Below, one piece after another: positions 6,067-6,796 of a stretch of 6,796 nt of DNA (within the stretch, counting starts at the first letter, position 1; each line of letters opens with the position of its first letter). The translations under genes were made by a program, and so were the position numbers. Source of the DNA: an uncultured Acidobacteriota bacterium (lineage in GTDB: Bacteria > Acidobacteriota > Vicinamibacteria > Vicinamibacterales > SCN-69-37); assembly GCA_937880585.1 (NCBI GenBank), contig CALFMR010000392.1, forward strand, positions 1-6,796. The letters are read 5' to 3'. The notes beneath the pieces were generated by a model. That model was not told where the DNA came from. It saw nothing but the letters and a program-made list of their open reading frames with translations, and did no database searches.

Positions 6067-6796
6067 ATGATCGGACGGGAGACACGGATGCTACTGCGGC
6101 ACTATCTGGAGCAGGGCGCCAGCAAGAGCGCGCTTGCCCGACAGCTCGGCGTCAGCCGAGAGACCATTCACCGCTGGATTCGCGACGGCGAGCTCGATCG
6201 CGATTTGGACGCCACGCCGGCGCGATACGGGCCGCGGCGGCCGGTACCGACCAAGCTCGATGCCTACAAGGCCATTATCGAGACGCGACTCGCCGCCTAC
6301 CCGCAGTTGTCTGCCGTGCGGCTGCTGGCGGAGATCCGCGCCGCTGGCTTTGCGGGCAGCTACACGCAGCTGAAAGCGTTCGTCCGGCAGGTGCGACCGA
6401 CGCCCCCAGCGACGCCGGTGATCCGCTTCGAGACGCCGGCGGGCCGGCAGGCGCAGGTCGACTTCGCGCGGTTCACGTTTCCGTGGGGCGTACGGTACGC
6501 CTTGCTCGTCGTGCTCGGCTACTCGCGATTGCTCTGGTGCCGATTCTACGTGCGCCAGGACATGCGGACGCTGATCGACGGGCTCGAGGGCGCGTTTCGG
6601 TATTTCGGCGGCGTGCCGCACGAGCTGCTCTTCGATCAGATGAAAGCGGTGATCACGCGCGACCTGCGGCTGCAAGGGGGCGCGCTGGTCCGCAATCTGG
6701 AGTTTCTCCGCTTTGCGCACCACTGGAGCTTCACGCCGCGCGCGTGTCGCCCGTATCGCGCGCAGACCAACGGCAAGGTCGAGCGCCCGGTACGCT
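6067..6796 (+). CDS. istA: IS21-family transposase IstA (3' part outside window)
   Basis: The frame is open from the ATG at 6067 to the window edge: 243 complete codons with no stop. It encodes a DDE recombinase that catalyses strand cleavage and transfer of the element, normally helped by the IstB ATPase. An N-terminal helix-turn-helix is visible at residues 19-41 (SKSALARQLGVSRETIHRWI), for binding the IS ends. The catalytic core shows D132 (QVDFARF), D190 (LLFDQMK) and E239 (NGKVER), with the spacing and flanking residues typical of IstA. IstA proteins are commonly about 400-500 residues, so roughly half is present. No frameshift or internal stop is seen, so this part looks intact and possibly active. 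The family call is secure, but the subgroup and completeness are not known. Confidence 0.92.
   Translation, partial: MIGRETRMLLRHYLEQGASKSALARQLGVSRETIHRWIRDGELDRDLDATPARYGPRRPVPTKLDAYKAIIETRLAAYPQLSAVRLLAEIRAAGFAGSYTQLKAFVRQVRPTPPATPVIRFETPAGRQAQVDFARFTFPWGVRYALLVVLGYSRLLWCRFYVRQDMRTLIDGLEGAFRYFGGVPHELLFDQMKAVITRDLRLQGGALVRNLEFLRFAHHWSFTPRACRPYRAQTNGKVERPVR

Larger units (their letters stand above)
5928..6796 (+). mobile_element. IS21-family insertion sequence, left part (truncated by window edge)
   Basis: The element is called from its istA transposase gene plus a typical left end. IS21-family ends start with TG and carry internal repeated transposase-binding sites. Here TGTTAGC at 5928 is followed by two direct repeats, GGCGGGCGTAAAT (5935-5947) and GGCGGGCGAAAAT (5959-5971), 24 bases apart with one mismatch. 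The exact outer end is a guess: TGT at 5920 is an alternative. The second gene (istB, an AAA+ ATPase) and the right end would lie beyond the window. No target duplication can be checked. Confidence 0.75.

Noticed and set aside
6091..6723. 210-codon minus-strand open frame
   Set aside because: It is antisense to istA, whose plus-strand frame shows an HTH and the DDE residues.

Overview
The window is uniformly GC-rich and mostly coding. The strongest taxonomic hint is a pair of exported proteins: a LolA-like periplasmic protein followed by an Oar-type TonB-dependent receptor with an N-terminal carboxypeptidase-regulatory-like domain. Together with the GC content and the intergenic repeats, this suggests a Gram-negative soil-type bacterium, plausibly Acidobacteriota (Vicinamibacterales-like). 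That placement is inference, not something the sequence proves.

Layout. Positions 23-1042 (minus) encode a PIG3/zeta-crystallin-type NAD(P)H:quinone oxidoreductase. A divergent 153-base intergenic region follows, with a 9-bp triplicate and a 7-bp-period repeat. Positions 1196-1558 (plus) encode a small cupin. Positions 1559-1821 are non-coding and dense with repeats: more of the 7-bp-period repeat, a 36-bp direct duplication, and an element at 1666-1731 that can fold into an almost fully paired cloverleaf of three hairpins closed by an outer stem. Positions 1822-2859 and 2935-5595 (plus) encode the secreted LolA-like protein and the TonB-dependent receptor and probably form one transcription unit. 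From just after the receptor stop codon to about 5880 there is an indel-free 22-bp tandem array in which conserved and divergent units alternate, giving a 44-bp higher-order period. From about 5928 to the window edge lies the left part of an IS21-family insertion sequence: its end with internal direct repeats, a hairpin, and an istA transposase open reading frame that runs off the window with all three DDE residues visible.

How the genes work together: the oxidoreductase and the cupin share a divergent intergenic region but no evident pathway. The LolA-like protein and the receptor probably act together in the envelope (substrate unknown). The IS element is an independent mobile unit inserted or retained downstream of the receptor. 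The most unusual material is non-coding: the 22/44-bp array, the cloverleaf element, and the dispersed heptamer repeat found at three gene boundaries.
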